NCBI GenBank assembly: GCA_041394145.1
Contig: JAWKIW010000001.1
Coordinates: 62,001 to 126,000, forward strand
From: JAWKIW01 sp041394145
GTDB lineage: Bacteria; Actinomycetota; Acidimicrobiia; Acidimicrobiales; Acidimicrobilacustridaceae
Direction: 5' to 3'
Length of the DNA stretch: 64,000 nucleotides
The notes under the pieces were generated by a model, which was given only the letters and a program-made list of their open reading frames with translations, made no database searches and was not told the origin of the DNA. A program made the translations under genes and the position numbers. Positions 35,322-45,017 of the stretch are shown here, piece by piece. Each line of letters begins with the position of its first letter. Within the stretch, counting starts at the first letter, position 1.

Positions 35322-35744
35322 ATGGCCGACCGGACCGTCGCGGTCCCCCCACGATCGACACGCCCGGGGTGCCTGGGCCTGGTGGGCAACGTGCTGTGGC
35401 TGCTGATCGCCGGCTGGAGCCTGGCGCTGTCCTACCTCGTCGCCGCGCTGGTGATGGTGGTCTTCATCATCACGATCCCGTTCTCGGTGCAGTGCGTGAA
35501 GCTCGCGGCGTACGCGCTGTGGCCCTTCGGCCGCACCGTCGTCGACGAGCCCGGCGTGCAGCCGATGAGCATGGTCGGCAACGTGCTGTGGTTCGTGTTC
35601 GCCGGGTGGTGGCTCGCCCTCGCCCACGTGCTGGCCGGACTCGTCCTGTGCGTGACGATCATCGGCATCCCGTTCGGCATCCAGTGCTTCAAGATGGCGC
35701 GCCTCGCCTTCCTGCCCTTCGGCAAGCGCATCGTGGCGACCTGA
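35322..35744 (+). CDS. YccF-domain membrane protein
   Basis: 140 residues made of two YccF-type repeats, each VGNVLW...AGW.LAL followed by a long hydrophobic segment ending IPF...QC.K (first about 18-62, second about 82-128), giving about four TM segments. YccF proteins are inner-membrane proteins of unknown function. GGGAGG lies 6 nt before the ATG. Confidence 0.88.
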   Translation: MADRTVAVPPRSTRPGCLGLVGNVLWLLIAGWSLALSYLVAALVMVVFIITIPFSVQCVKLAAYALWPFGRTVVDEPGVQPMSMVGNVLWFVFAGWWLALAHVLAGLVLCVTIIGIPFGIQCFKMARLAFLPFGKRIVAT

Positions 35745-35793
35745 CCGACGAGGCGCCGGTGGTGCGCCCCGGCCGAGGGCCCGGAACCCTCGC

Positions 35794-36081
35794 TCAGGCG
35801 TAGGGCGAGGACCGGCGCCGCTGCTCGCGGGCTCCGGATCCCCACGACGAGATGTCGAACACGAGCCCGAGGCCGACGATGAACCAGCCGAAGCCGGTCA
35901 CGCCGAACAGCGGCTGGTAGGCGATCGCCCACGCCAGCGCGGTCCACGGCAGGAACAGGAACCCGATGAAGCCGATCCAGAAGCTGTCGAAGGCGAAGCT
36001 CAGGCGATCGCCGAACACCCAGATCAAGAAGAGCGCCAGCCGGGGCGACAGCATGGCGGCGAGGAACACCAGGCAACCCAT
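35794..36081 (-). CDS. 95-residue membrane protein
   Basis: Two to three hydrophobic helices (MGCLVFLAAMLSPRLALFLIWVF; FWIGFIGFLFLPWTALAWAIAY; GFGWFIVGLGLVFDISSWG). The order resembles small actinobacterial membrane proteins annotated only as hypothetical. The start at 36081 is preceded by GGAG, and a TACCCT -10-like box lies further upstream on the minus strand. Confidence 0.7.
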   Translation of the reverse strand: MGCLVFLAAMLSPRLALFLIWVFGDRLSFAFDSFWIGFIGFLFLPWTALAWAIAYQPLFGVTGFGWFIVGLGLVFDISSWGSGAREQRRRSSPYA

Positions 36082-36220
36082 CGCGTCACTCCAGTCGGTC
36101 GGGCCCGCAGGCGCCGTGGGGACCTCAGCAGGGTAGCCCCGCGGAGCGGACCCCCGGGCGATGCGAGCCCGGTCGGCGGTGGCACGGCCCGGGGCCGGTG
36201 CTCCCCTACCATCGGGGCCG

Positions 36221-37516
36221 ATGACCGACCCCGACGCGCCCGAGCCGGACGAGGAGGCGGGCGCGTCCGACGCCGACGACCGACCGGCGGCCCTGCTCGG
36301 GGATGCCGACGGGCCGGCGGACGAGACGGACGGGGGCTCGTGGTGGGCCCGACCCCGGGCCCGCCTGCTGGTCGGCGCCGGGCTCGTGGCCGCGCTGCTC
36401 GCCGTCATCGTCGTGGCGGTGCTGCGCTCCGGCGGTGACGTGACCACCCTCGACCAGGCCGGCGCAGAGGACCACGAGCTGGTGGCCACCGACGACACCG
36501 ACCCACCCGGCACGGCCGCCCCCGAGCCGCCGGCGACCGAGGCGGCTGCGCCCGACACCATCGGCACCACCACCACGACCCGCAAGCCCCGCCGGCCCGG
36601 CACCGGTCCACCCGGACCGCTCACGAACCAAGCCGTCGACTACCCGGGGTACGAGCGGCGCGGCGCCCTGGTGGTCAAGATCGACAACCTCGACCCCGAC
36701 GCCCGACCCCAGGCGGGCATCACCCTGGCCGACGTCGTGTTCGAGGAGCGGGTCGAGGGCAACATCACCCGCTTCGCGGCCGTCTTCCACGGCTCGGACA
36801 GCGAGGAGATCGGACCGGTGCGCTCCGGCCGCTCGACCGACCTCGGCATCGTCGGCCAGCTCAACCGGCCCCTCTACGCCTTCTCCGGCGCCAACGGCGC
36901 CTTCCTCGACCTCCTGCGGGCCGGCCCCCTCGTCGACATCGGCGCCGACGCCCGCCCCGGCGCCTACTACCGCACGGGTGGTCGCGTCATCCCCCACAAC
37001 CTCTTCACCAGCACCGGGTCCCTCTACCGCCAGGCCGGCGCCCTGCCGCCGTACCCGCTGTGGCCGTTCCGGCCGGCCGGGACCGTCCCCGCCGGCGCCC
37101 GCCCGGTGGTCGGTGCCGCCCTGCAGTTCGGCGGGGGCTTCACCCGCGTGGTGTACCGCTGGGACCCCGTCGAGGGCGGCGGCGCCTTCGTTCGGGAGCA
37201 GAACGGATCGGTGCACTACGACACCGACAACTGGCCGGTGGCGCCCCAGAACGTCGTGATCCAGTTCGTGGACTACGTCGACTCCGGGGTCCCCGACGGC
37301 TCGGGCCACCCCATCCCCGAGGCACGGATGATCGGCCGCGGCAACGGCTGGTTGCTCACCGGTGGCGCTGCGCTCCCGATCACGTGGGAGCGCGACAGCC
37401 TGGAGTCGGCCACCCGCTTCCTCGGCCCCGACGGGTCCGTCGTGCCCTTCGCCGCCGGCAAGACCTGGGTCGAGCTGGTGCCGACGTGGGCCGGCGCGAC
37501 CATCGAGTGGCGCTGA
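36221..37516 (+). CDS. DUF3048-domain membrane-anchored protein
   Basis: 431 residues: an acidic cytosolic N-terminus, TM about 49-66, a Thr/Pro-rich linker, then the two-part DUF3048 (YerB-like) module beginning RRGALVVKIDNLDPDARPQAGITLADVVFEERVEGNITRF with the conserved PVRSGRSTDL, and ending GKTWVELVP. The role is unknown; the domain is thought to be extracytoplasmic. TACCAT (36207-36212) sits 8 nt before the ATG, implying a leaderless mRNA. Confidence 0.9.
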   Translation: MTDPDAPEPDEEAGASDADDRPAALLGDADGPADETDGGSWWARPRARLLVGAGLVAALLAVIVVAVLRSGGDVTTLDQAGAEDHELVATDDTDPPGTAAPEPPATEAAAPDTIGTTTTTRKPRRPGTGPPGPLTNQAVDYPGYERRGALVVKIDNLDPDARPQAGITLADVVFEERVEGNITRFAAVFHGSDSEEIGPVRSGRSTDLGIVGQLNRPLYAFSGANGAFLDLLRAGPLVDIGADARPGAYYRTGGRVIPHNLFTSTGSLYRQAGALPPYPLWPFRPAGTVPAGARPVVGAALQFGGGFTRVVYRWDPVEGGGAFVREQNGSVHYDTDNWPVAPQNVVIQFVDYVDSGVPDGSGHPIPEARMIGRGNGWLLTGGAALPITWERDSLESATRFLGPDGSVVPFAAGKTWVELVPTWAGATIEWR

Positions 37517-37700
37517 CCCGCCGCCGGGGGCGGATCGCCGGAGCCGACCCCGTCCCCACCGACCGCCGTTCGCCCGCGGCGGTGACGCTGCCGTCGGGGC
37601 TCGCCGGCGTGGCCCGCGAGTCGGGACGTTCGCCCCTGGAGGCCCCCACCGGCGCACGCCTACGGTCGGAGCGGACCGACGGCCGACAAGGGGGGATCCG

Positions 37701-39125
37701 GTGGACCGTCTGAGCACGCTCGATGCCGAGTTCCTGCACCTCGAGGACGGCGTCACCCACATGCACATCGCCGGCGTCTCGGTCTTCGAGCCACCGGCCC
37801 CTTCGCCCGAGGAGCTGATCGCGCTGATCGGGTCGAAGCTCGACCAGATCCCGCGCTACCGCCAGCGCGTCCGCCCGGTGCCGCTCGAGCTCGGCCGTCC
37901 GGTGTGGATGGACGACCCGCACTTCAACCTCGCCTACCACGTGCGCCACACCGCGCTGCCCACGCCCGGCGGCGACGAGGCGCTGCGCCGCCTGATGGGG
38001 CGGCTCATGTCCCAGCCGCTCGACCGCAACCGGCCGTTGTGGGAGGCGTGGCTGGTCGAGGGCCTCGACGACGACCGCTGGGCGATCATCAGCAAGGTCC
38101 ACCACTGCATGGTCGACGGCATCAGCGGGGTCCAGCTGTTGAACGTGCTGCTCGACCTCACCCCCGACGCCGAGCTGGCCGTGCCCGAGCCGTGGGAGCC
38201 CGAAGCCGACCCGTCGCCGGTGTCGCTGGTCCTCGACGCGTGGCAGGGGCTGGCGGGTGACCTGGGCCGCCTCGCCGGTCGCGCCATCGACGCCGTGCGC
38301 GACCCCGGCTCCGCCCTCGACCGCGCCCGCCAGCTCGGCGCCGGCCTCGTCGAGTTCGGTCGGCACCTGGGCAGCACCCCACCGCTGTCGATCGAGGGCA
38401 CCATCGGCCCCCACCGGACGTGGGCGCACTCCTCGGTGTCGATCGCCGACGTGAAGCAGGTCCGCCGGGCGGTCGGTGGCACCCTCAACGACGTGGTGCT
38501 CGCCGCGGTCGCCGGTGGCTACCGGACGCTGCTCGAGCGTCGGGGGGACGACCTCGACGAGGCCGTCGTGCGCACCCTGGTGCCCGTGTCGGTCCGGGGC
38601 GACGCCAACGGCGTCCCCGACAACCGGGTGTCGGCCATGCTCTACGAGCTGCCCATCCACGTCCTCGACCCGCTGCAGCGCCTCGCCAAGGTGCGCGAGG
38701 ACATGGCCGAGCTGAAGGCGTCGCACATGGCCGAGGCCGGGGAGTTCGTCACCGGCATCGGCGACATCACGCCGCCGATGCTGATGAGCGCCGGCACCCG
38801 CCTCACCATCCGGCTCATGCGCCAGCTCCCCCAGCGCAGCGTCAACACCGTCACCACCAACGTGCCGGGACCCCAGTTCCCGCTGTACTGCCTGGGCCGG
38901 GAGATGGAGGCCTACCTGCCGTTCGTGCCGCTGACCGAGGGCGTGCGGGTGGGCACCGCCATCTTGTCGTACAACGGCCGGCTCGCCTTCGGCATCACCG
39001 GCGACTTCGACACCGCCCCCGACGTCGACGTGCTGGCCCGGGCCATCGCGGACGAGCTCGACGGGCTGCGATCCGCCGCCGGGGTGGGCTCGGACGAGCG
39101 CGTCGATTCCGAGCCCGTCAGCTGA
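37701..39125 (+). CDS. WS/DGAT-type O-acyltransferase
   Basis: 474 residues of the wax ester synthase / diacylglycerol acyltransferase family. It opens RLSTLDAEFLHLEDGVTHMH, carries the catalytic HHCMVDG (HHxxxDG, near 135), and ends with the expected C-terminal half (GTLNDVVLAAVAGGYR, NVPGPQFPLYCLGREM, LSYNGRLAFGITGDFD). It esterifies diacylglycerol or fatty alcohol with acyl-CoA at the membrane to form storage lipid. The GTG at 37701 is favoured by GGGGGATCC just upstream. Two more family members lie at 59962 and 61392. Confidence 0.93.
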   Translation: MDRLSTLDAEFLHLEDGVTHMHIAGVSVFEPPAPSPEELIALIGSKLDQIPRYRQRVRPVPLELGRPVWMDDPHFNLAYHVRHTALPTPGGDEALRRLMGRLMSQPLDRNRPLWEAWLVEGLDDDRWAIISKVHHCMVDGISGVQLLNVLLDLTPDAELAVPEPWEPEADPSPVSLVLDAWQGLAGDLGRLAGRAIDAVRDPGSALDRARQLGAGLVEFGRHLGSTPPLSIEGTIGPHRTWAHSSVSIADVKQVRRAVGGTLNDVVLAAVAGGYRTLLERRGDDLDEAVVRTLVPVSVRGDANGVPDNRVSAMLYELPIHVLDPLQRLAKVREDMAELKASHMAEAGEFVTGIGDITPPMLMSAGTRLTIRLMRQLPQRSVNTVTTNVPGPQFPLYCLGREMEAYLPFVPLTEGVRVGTAILSYNGRLAFGITGDFDTAPDVDVLARAIADELDGLRSAAGVGSDERVDSEPVS

Positions 39126-39194
39126 CGCGGTCTCCGTCCACCCTCGACCCCGCCCGAGCACAGGGCGGCACGTCCCGCGCCGTCGCGCCCCCGG

Positions 39195-40166
39195 TCAGAG
39201 CCACCCCGACCTCTTGAAGCGCCAGTAGGCCAGCGCGCACAGGCTCACCATCACCCCGAGCACGATGAAGTACGCATACTCCGTGTCGAGCTCGGGCATG
39301 TTCTTGAAGTTCATCCCGTAGATCCCGCCGATCATGGTGGGAATGGCCGCGATGGCCACCCAGGCCGAGATGGTGCGCATGTCCTCGTTCTGGCGGACGC
39401 TGATGCCGGCGTTGTTGACGTCGAGCGCGTCGCTGAGCAGCGAGTCGAGCCCGTCGATGCGCGACACGACCCGCAGGAGGTGATCCTCGACGTCGCGGAA
39501 GTAGTCGCCGAGCGATGGGTCGATGGCCGGCAAGCGCCCGCTGCGCAGCTGCTCGAAGCTGTCGAGGAGCGGGTTGGTGTTCCGGTGGAACTCGAGGACC
39601 TCGCGCTTGAGCTTGAAGATGCGCTCCGCCGAGTTCGTCCGCTGCGGTGAGAAGACCTCCCGCTCCACCTCGACCAGGTCGTTGTCGATGCCGTCGATGA
39701 CCGGTAGGTAGCCGTCGACCACGTGGTCGGCCACGGCGTGCAGCACCGAGCCGGGGCCGCGGGCGAGCAGCTCGGGGTTGCACTCCAGGGCGTGGCGCAC
39801 CTCGGCCAGCGCGCTGGCCTGGCCGTGGCGGACGGTCACGACGAACCGCTCGCCGATGAACAGCTGGAGCTCGGCGAACTCCACCCGCTCCTCGTCGTCG
39901 TCGTAGCGCGCCGTCTTCAGCACCACGAACAGCGTGTCGTCGTAGATCTCGACCTTCGGGCGCTGGTGTGCCTCGATCGCGTCCTGCACGGCCAGCTCGT
40001 GCAGCCCGAACTCCTCGATGGCCGCCTGGAACTCGCGTCGGGTCGGCTCGTGGAGGCCGAGCCACACGAACGACCGCGGCTCGCGGGCTGCTTCGAACGC
40101 CGACTCGAAGTCGAGGGCTCCCGGTCGGCGGCAACCGTTGGTGTAGACGGCGAGATCGACGATCAC
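39195..40166 (-). CDS. CorA-family divalent metal transporter
   Basis: 323 residues: an acidic/helical N-terminal cytosolic domain, then two C-terminal TM helices. The first ends with the signature YGMNF (GMN) before a loop with several acidic residues (MPELDTEY), typical of Mg2+/Co2+/Ni2+ channels of the CorA group. It forms pentamers in the inner membrane. The GTG at 40166 gives the normal N-terminus (VIVDLAVYTNG). Confidence 0.93.
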   Translation of the reverse strand: MIVDLAVYTNGCRRPGALDFESAFEAAREPRSFVWLGLHEPTRREFQAAIEEFGLHELAVQDAIEAHQRPKVEIYDDTLFVVLKTARYDDDEERVEFAELQLFIGERFVVTVRHGQASALAEVRHALECNPELLARGPGSVLHAVADHVVDGYLPVIDGIDNDLVEVEREVFSPQRTNSAERIFKLKREVLEFHRNTNPLLDSFEQLRSGRLPAIDPSLGDYFRDVEDHLLRVVSRIDGLDSLLSDALDVNNAGISVRQNEDMRTISAWVAIAAIPTMIGGIYGMNFKNMPELDTEYAYFIVLGVMVSLCALAYWRFKRSGWL

Positions 40167-40274
40167 GGCGTCATTGTTGCGGATCGCACGTCGATGGCGT
40201 GCCGGGGACCGAGCGAAGCGAGCAGGAAGACGTCGTCGATGATCGCCGGCCGATCGTTCGCTACGGTCGCGGTG

Positions 40275-40730
40275 GTGGGCGAGATCGTGGAGGACGTGGT
40301 CGAGGCGGCCGAGCTGATGGCGATGGCGCTGCGCAGCTCCAAGTACCAGGCCGACTTCTCCGCGACCAGCCTGTGGGAGGTCGACCGGTTCTTCGACGAG
40401 CAGAGCCGCAACGGGGCACCGGTGCGTGGCGGCCTGCTCGACGTCCAGCTCGGCATGCGGGTGTTCGCCATGGGCGCCTACGTCGGTGAGGTGCTGCGCC
40501 GCAACCTCGGCGGGACCTGGCACGGCGACGACGCCGACGAGCACGCCGAGATGAACGTCGAGCTGCTGCTCAGCGACACCACGGTGTGCTGGCCGGTGCA
40601 GCAGGTGATGAAGCGGTTCGTGCTCGGCCCCTCCGAGGGCCTCGCCGACTACGGCCGCCACCTCGGCCTCGACGTGGGTCGTCGACCCCGTCGGCGCCGC
40701 CTCGGTCGACGTCGCGCCGGCACCCGCTGA
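40275..40730 (+). CDS. conserved 151-residue protein, unassigned
   Basis: A soluble protein with LMAMALRSSKYQADFSATSLWEVDRFFDEQ and LGMRVFAMGAYVGEVLRRNLGG, plus a late polybasic tail. I do not recognise the family. GTG 40275 is favoured over GTG 40272 and ATG 40239 because TACGGT (40262-40267) is then 7 nt upstream, as in other leaderless genes here. It is divergent from corA and ends 3 nt before the upp stop, which is convergent. Confidence 0.65.
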   Translation: MGEIVEDVVEAAELMAMALRSSKYQADFSATSLWEVDRFFDEQSRNGAPVRGGLLDVQLGMRVFAMGAYVGEVLRRNLGGTWHGDDADEHAEMNVELLLSDTTVCWPVQQVMKRFVLGPSEGLADYGRHLGLDVGRRPRRRRLGRRRAGTR

Positions 40731-40733
40731 GCG

Positions 40734-41357
40734 CTACCGCAGCCCGTACAGGCGGTCGCCGGCGTCGCCGAGGCCGGGGACGATGAAGCCGTGCTCGTCG
40801 AGGCCGTGGTCGACGGCGCACACCCACAGGTCGACGCTCGGGTGGTGGTCGAGCACGTTGGCCACGCCGTCGGGGGCGGCGAGCAGCGACAGGACCGTGA
40901 TGGGGCCGACGTCGCGCAGGCCGAGCAGCTCGCACACGTGCCGGACCGAGCCACCGGTGGCGAGCATCGGGTCGCAGACCAGCGCCGGTGAGCCGTGCAG
41001 GTCGTGGGGCACGGTGTCGGCGTACTCGCTGACCTGCAGGGTCTGCTCGTCGCGCCGAAGACCGACCAGCCCGACGTGGGAGTCGGGCAGCAGCGACAGC
41101 GCGGCGTCCATCATGGCGAGCCCGGCGCGCAGGACCGGCACGACGATCGGCGTCTGGGCGACCTCCACGCTGGTCGCCTCCCCGGTGGGCGTGCGCACGA
41201 CGACAGGCCGCACGTCGAGCCCCCGGGTCGCCTCGTAGACGAGCATCGTCGTCAGCTCGCGGGTCAGTCGGCGGAACCGGTCCGACTCGGTGGTCGCGTC
41301 GCGCAGGCGGGAGAGGCGGTGCGCGGCGAGCGGGTGGTCGAGCAGGTGCAGCGGCAC
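40734..41357 (-). CDS. upp: uracil phosphoribosyltransferase
   Basis: 207 residues. It forms UMP from uracil and PRPP in pyrimidine salvage. It matches the family from MPLHLLDHPL through the PRPP loop CDPMLATGGSV (near 128-138) to the uracil-binding end PGLGDAGDRLYG. The length is standard. The GTG start at 41357 is preceded by TAGGTT (41369-41364, minus) at 6 nt, so it is probably leaderless, and it is divergent from the 41490 gene. Confidence 0.96.
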   Translation of the reverse strand: MPLHLLDHPLAAHRLSRLRDATTESDRFRRLTRELTTMLVYEATRGLDVRPVVVRTPTGEATSVEVAQTPIVVPVLRAGLAMMDAALSLLPDSHVGLVGLRRDEQTLQVSEYADTVPHDLHGSPALVCDPMLATGGSVRHVCELLGLRDVGPITVLSLLAAPDGVANVLDHHPSVDLWVCAVDHGLDEHGFIVPGLGDAGDRLYGLR

Positions 41358-41489
41358 GCCGCGAACCTACCGGCCGCCTGCCGCGACGACGGGATGGCGA
41401 CCGGGAACCCGCAGCCGGGAACCCGCCGCCCGACGGCCGCCGCGGCGAGACCCCTCCGCCGCCCGCGACCCTCACGTACAGTGCCGGCC

Positions 41490-41870
41490 ATGACTGCCAC
41501 CGTGACCCTCACCGACGACACGCTCGAGATCCGCCTCCACGGCGTCAGCGACGCGCTGGCGATCAGGGGCCACATCGACGTGCCACTCGCCGACGTCCGC
41601 GGCGCGCAGGTCGAGCCCGTCGGCCAGGCCCGCTCCGAGCAGGGCCTGCCCGAGCTGTGGCCCGTCGAGGGCGAGTTCGTCCCGGGTGTGGTGCGGATCG
41701 GGACCTTCGGCAAGGGCGACGCGAAGCAGTTCTGGTACGTGCACGAGCACGCCGGCGAGGTGCTCGTCGTCGACCTCGACCACGACCGGTACGCCCGAGC
41801 CGTCCTCGAGGTCGACGACGCCGCGAGCCTCGCCGACCGGATCAACGCGGCGAGCGCGTCGACGACGTGA
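41490..41870 (+). CDS. PH-like small protein, unassigned
   Basis: 126 residues, strand-rich (TVTLTDDTLEIRLHG, IDVPLADVRGAQVEP, VRIGTFGKGDAKQFWYVH, LVVDLDHDRYARAVLEVDD), a bacterial PH-like pattern related in style to the 18419 product. TACAGT (41477-41482) lies 7 nt before the ATG (leaderless). Its TGA overlaps the GTG of the following hydrolase in a GTGA quartet, indicating translational coupling. Confidence 0.7.
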   Translation: MTATVTLTDDTLEIRLHGVSDALAIRGHIDVPLADVRGAQVEPVGQARSEQGLPELWPVEGEFVPGVVRIGTFGKGDAKQFWYVHEHAGEVLVVDLDHDRYARAVLEVDDAASLADRINAASASTT

Positions 41871-42934
41871 CGCCTCGTGGGACGGGGCGCATCGGACCCG
41901 ATCGGTCGCTGTCGTTCACCACGGGTGACGTCACCGTCCACGGGAGCCTTCGGGCACCGGTCGACCCCTCGCACCCCGTCCCCGCGGCCGTCCTCGTCGC
42001 GGGGAGCGGCCCGGTCGACCGGGACGGCAACGCGACGATCGGGCCGTATGCCGGCATCGCGCTCGACTGCCTGCGGTGGCTGGCCGACGTGCTGGCCGAC
42101 GCCGGCGTGGCCTCGCTGCGCTACGACAAGCTGGGCGTGGGTGCAACGGGACCAGCCACCTTCGGCTCCTCCGAGCTCGCCGGCCGATCCTTCCAGGACA
42201 GCGGCGTCCAACCGGCGCGCGACGCACTCGCCTGCCTCGCGGACCAGCCCGGGATCGACCCTGCCCGGTTGCTCGTGGTCGGCCACAGCGAGGGTGGCGG
42301 CATCGCGCTCGCCGTGGGCGGAGACGCCGGCGACGCGCCCCTCCCCGCCGGTCTCGCCTTGATCGAGCCGATGTACGAGCGAGCGCTCGACACGCTCGCC
42401 CGCCAGCTCGTCGACCAGCTCCGGTCGTCGGATCTCGATCGCCGCACGGGCGAGGCCCTCGTCGCCTGGATCGACGCCGGGGTGCGTGACATCCGCGACG
42501 GGTCGCCACCGTTCCCCGATCCCGGGCCGCCGCCCGTGCCCGATGCACGAGGCTTCGCCGCGACGGCGCAGGACGTCATCGCCGAGGCGGTCTACGTCCG
42601 GTTCCGCAACCTGCTCGGCAAGACCGAGGACGAGATCGACCCCGCCGCCCTCGCCGCCACCATCGAGGTCCCGGTCCTGCTGACGGCGGGAGCGAAGGAC
42701 TTCAACACGCCCGTCGACGAGGACGGTCGTGGCGTCGGCGTGCTCGCTCGTGCCTTCCCCCCGGGGATCGCCGAGCTCGTCGTCGTCGAGGACCTGCACC
42801 ACTCGCTGCGCGACATCGGCGACGCCGACCAGATGACCAGCGACGCCGATGCGACCGCCTACCCGTTCTCGACGCAGCTGGCCGGGGCGCTCGACGCCTT
42901 CGTCGCTCGGTTCACCGACGACGCGACGCCCTAG
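41867..42934 (+). CDS. alpha/beta-hydrolase
   Basis: 355 residues with the hydrolase order: oxyanion strand AAVLVAGSGPVDRDGN, nucleophile elbow GHSEGG (Ser in GxSxG, near 143), a late Asp (LTAGAKDFNTPVDED) and catalytic His in VVEDLHHSLRDI. It is similar to BAAT/prolyl-oligopeptidase-type esterases and acylaminoacyl hydrolases; the substrate is unknown. It starts at GTG 41867, overlapping the previous gene by 4 nt. Its TAG shares the palindrome CTAG (42931-42934) with the stop of the facing beta-propeller gene. Confidence 0.85.
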   Translation: MTPRGTGRIGPDRSLSFTTGDVTVHGSLRAPVDPSHPVPAAVLVAGSGPVDRDGNATIGPYAGIALDCLRWLADVLADAGVASLRYDKLGVGATGPATFGSSELAGRSFQDSGVQPARDALACLADQPGIDPARLLVVGHSEGGGIALAVGGDAGDAPLPAGLALIEPMYERALDTLARQLVDQLRSSDLDRRTGEALVAWIDAGVRDIRDGSPPFPDPGPPPVPDARGFAATAQDVIAEAVYVRFRNLLGKTEDEIDPAALAATIEVPVLLTAGAKDFNTPVDEDGRGVGVLARAFPPGIAELVVVEDLHHSLRDIGDADQMTSDADATAYPFSTQLAGALDAFVARFTDDATP

Positions 42935-44085
42935 CGACGCCGTGGTCCGCATCGGTGCGCCCCGCCGCGAGTGGGCGCGCCCCCGGCGCGCCGCAACGGC
43001 CGGGCGGACAGGGTCACCCGGTGGATCTGCGTCGGCAACAGCTGGCCGGCGACCCACGGTGCGGCGGTCATCCAGAACGGGGAGCTGTAGTTGTAGACGG
43101 TGACCTCGTCGTCGTCCTCGCCGCCGACGACGGACGCGAAGGCGGTGTCCCCGCAACCGGGCAGGTCGGCGACGAGCTCGGCCCGCAGCGTGGCCTCGTC
43201 GATCTCGTAGAGCGACGTCGCCTTGGGCGTCACCCAGTAGAGGAGCTGGTCGCCGAGGTCTCGCCAGCCGACAGGGAGCCGTTCGGGCATCACCTCGACC
43301 CGACCGCCGAACGCCCGCTGTCGACGGGTGACGAGGAAGGTCCGGCCGTGCCAGCGGAACAGCGCCGGCGAATCGAACTTGCGCCGGTCGTGGCGGGACG
43401 CGAGCACCCGGCCCTGTCGGTCGACCACCGCCAGCAGCGTCCCCAGCCCGCTCCCCCGGCTCTCCCGGCGAGAGACGAGCAGGAGGTCGCCGCTCGGCAG
43501 CACCACGAAGTCGGTCTCGGTCGTGCCGTCCGTCAGGGCCTCGCTGTGGATCCACGGCTCCCACGCGAAGCCGTCGTCACTGCGCCACAGGCGTGCTCGG
43601 GGAGCGCGATCGGTCGTGTAGGCCCCCGACGCGTCGCCGTAGCCCGACATCACCAGCCCGCCGTCGATCGAACGGACCCGCCACACGACGTGGTCCGGGG
43701 GCGACACGGGCCTCGGGCCGGTCCACGCACCCGGGCCGAGGCGTTGGAGGACGTGGATGCGGTCGGGCTCGAACCGAGCCGGGTGCACCCCGGCCGGGAA
43801 GAAGTACAGGAGCAGGCGACCGTCGTGGGCGACGAGGCGCGGCTCGCGCACGTCGCGGTGCAGCCGCACCGTGGTCTCGTGCGACCAGGTGCCGTCCGGG
43901 TCGACGGCCACGACCTCGAGCCGCGCCCGCCGCGACGCGAAGTGGATGGGTGCCGTCCGCCAGGCCAGGAACGTCGTGCCGTCCACCACGCAGGCATCGA
44001 GGTTGTTGTTGGCCCGCAACGGCCGCACCGACCGAGGCACCCGCTGCGACGGGATGACCACCTCGGGCTGGCCGACCTCGATCAC
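42931..44085 (-). CDS. beta-propeller (sialidase-like) protein, unassigned
   Basis: 384 residues with repeated Asp-box-like and Trp-containing strands (DGTTFLAWRTAPIHF, LWRSDDGFAWEPWIH, SRHDRRKFDSPALFRWHGRTFLVTRR, TVYNYSSPFW), consistent with a five- or six-bladed propeller as in sialidase or GH43-like folds. No export signal and no catalytic set is certain. The GTG at 44085 is preferred: GAGGAG 10 nt upstream and a TACCCT box (44147-44142, minus) 50-60 nt upstream. GTG 44163 would add 26 basic residues. Confidence 0.65.
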   Translation of the reverse strand: MIEVGQPEVVIPSQRVPRSVRPLRANNNLDACVVDGTTFLAWRTAPIHFASRRARLEVVAVDPDGTWSHETTVRLHRDVREPRLVAHDGRLLLYFFPAGVHPARFEPDRIHVLQRLGPGAWTGPRPVSPPDHVVWRVRSIDGGLVMSGYGDASGAYTTDRAPRARLWRSDDGFAWEPWIHSEALTDGTTETDFVVLPSGDLLLVSRRESRGSGLGTLLAVVDRQGRVLASRHDRRKFDSPALFRWHGRTFLVTRRQRAFGGRVEVMPERLPVGWRDLGDQLLYWVTPKATSLYEIDEATLRAELVADLPGCGDTAFASVVGGEDDDEVTVYNYSSPFWMTAAPWVAGQLLPTQIHRVTLSARPLRRAGGAPTRGGAHRCGPRRR

Positions 44086-44312
44086 GCCGGGGCTCTCCTC
44101 GTCGACGGTCCGGCGCCGCCCCAGGGGTGGCGACCCTCGGAAGGGTAGACGCGGCACCTTCACCGGCTCCGGGCCGGCGAGCCGACCGGTCGGTGTCGCG
44201 CTCGATCGGGACCCGTGGCCCGACCCAGCCGCCCTTCGACCCTGGCGGTGACACCTCGATCGCGGTACCCGTGGCGACGTGGGCGGCGCCGGGCGGGCGA
44301 GATGGGAGGGCG

Positions 44313-45017
44313 ATGATGTTCACCGACAAGACGACTGCTCGCATCGTCGGGGCGCTGTTCATCGTCGCCACCGTCACCGCCATCGTGGGCGGCGCCCTGG
44401 TGGTGCCGATGGACGGTCAGGACGGGCTCGCCGAGGTGGCCGACCTCCGGGGCCAGGTGGTGACCGGCGTGCTGCTCGAGGTGGTCCTGGCCCTGTCGGT
44501 GGTGGGGATCGGGGTGATGATCTTCCCCGTGCTGCGGCGGCGCAACGAAGGCCTCGCCCTCGGCTACGCCGCCGCCCGGCTCCTGGAGGCCGTCCTGCTC
44601 CTGGCGGCGTCGATGAGCGCGCTGGTGTTCGTCTCGTTGAGCCGTGACCACGGGACCTCGGGGGTCGACTCGCTGCCGGCCCTGGCCGACGTCGTCCGGT
44701 CGTCTCGGGAGTGGACCTACCTCTTCGGTTCGATGGTCCTGCTCGGGGTGGGTGGGCTCATCCTGTACTCGCTGCTCCTGCGGTCCGGGCTCGTCCCGGT
44801 CTGGCTGTCGACGTGGGGACTCGTCGGCGCCGGCATGATCCTCGTGCGTGGCGTGGCCGAGGCGTACGGCGTCGACCTGCCGGTGGCGCTGCAGGCGCTG
44901 CTCGCCCTGCCGATCGCCCTCAACGAGATGGTCCTGGCCGTCTGGCTGATCGTGCGGGGCTTCGACGACCTCGACCACGCGGCCGAGCCCACCCGACAGC
45001 GCGTCACCGCCGGGTGA
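44313..45017 (+). CDS. DUF4386 membrane protein
   Basis: 234 residues with six to seven TM helices, opening TARIVGALFIVATVTAIVGG. The EGLALGYAAARLLEAVLLL and SALVFVSLSRD blocks identify DUF4386. The function is unknown. GGGAGGG lies before the ATG-ATG start pair. The C-terminus is short and basic. Confidence 0.88.
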   Translation: MMFTDKTTARIVGALFIVATVTAIVGGALVVPMDGQDGLAEVADLRGQVVTGVLLEVVLALSVVGIGVMIFPVLRRRNEGLALGYAAARLLEAVLLLAASMSALVFVSLSRDHGTSGVDSLPALADVVRSSREWTYLFGSMVLLGVGGLILYSLLLRSGLVPVWLSTWGLVGAGMILVRGVAEAYGVDLPVALQALLALPIALNEMVLAVWLIVRGFDDLDHAAEPTRQRVTAG

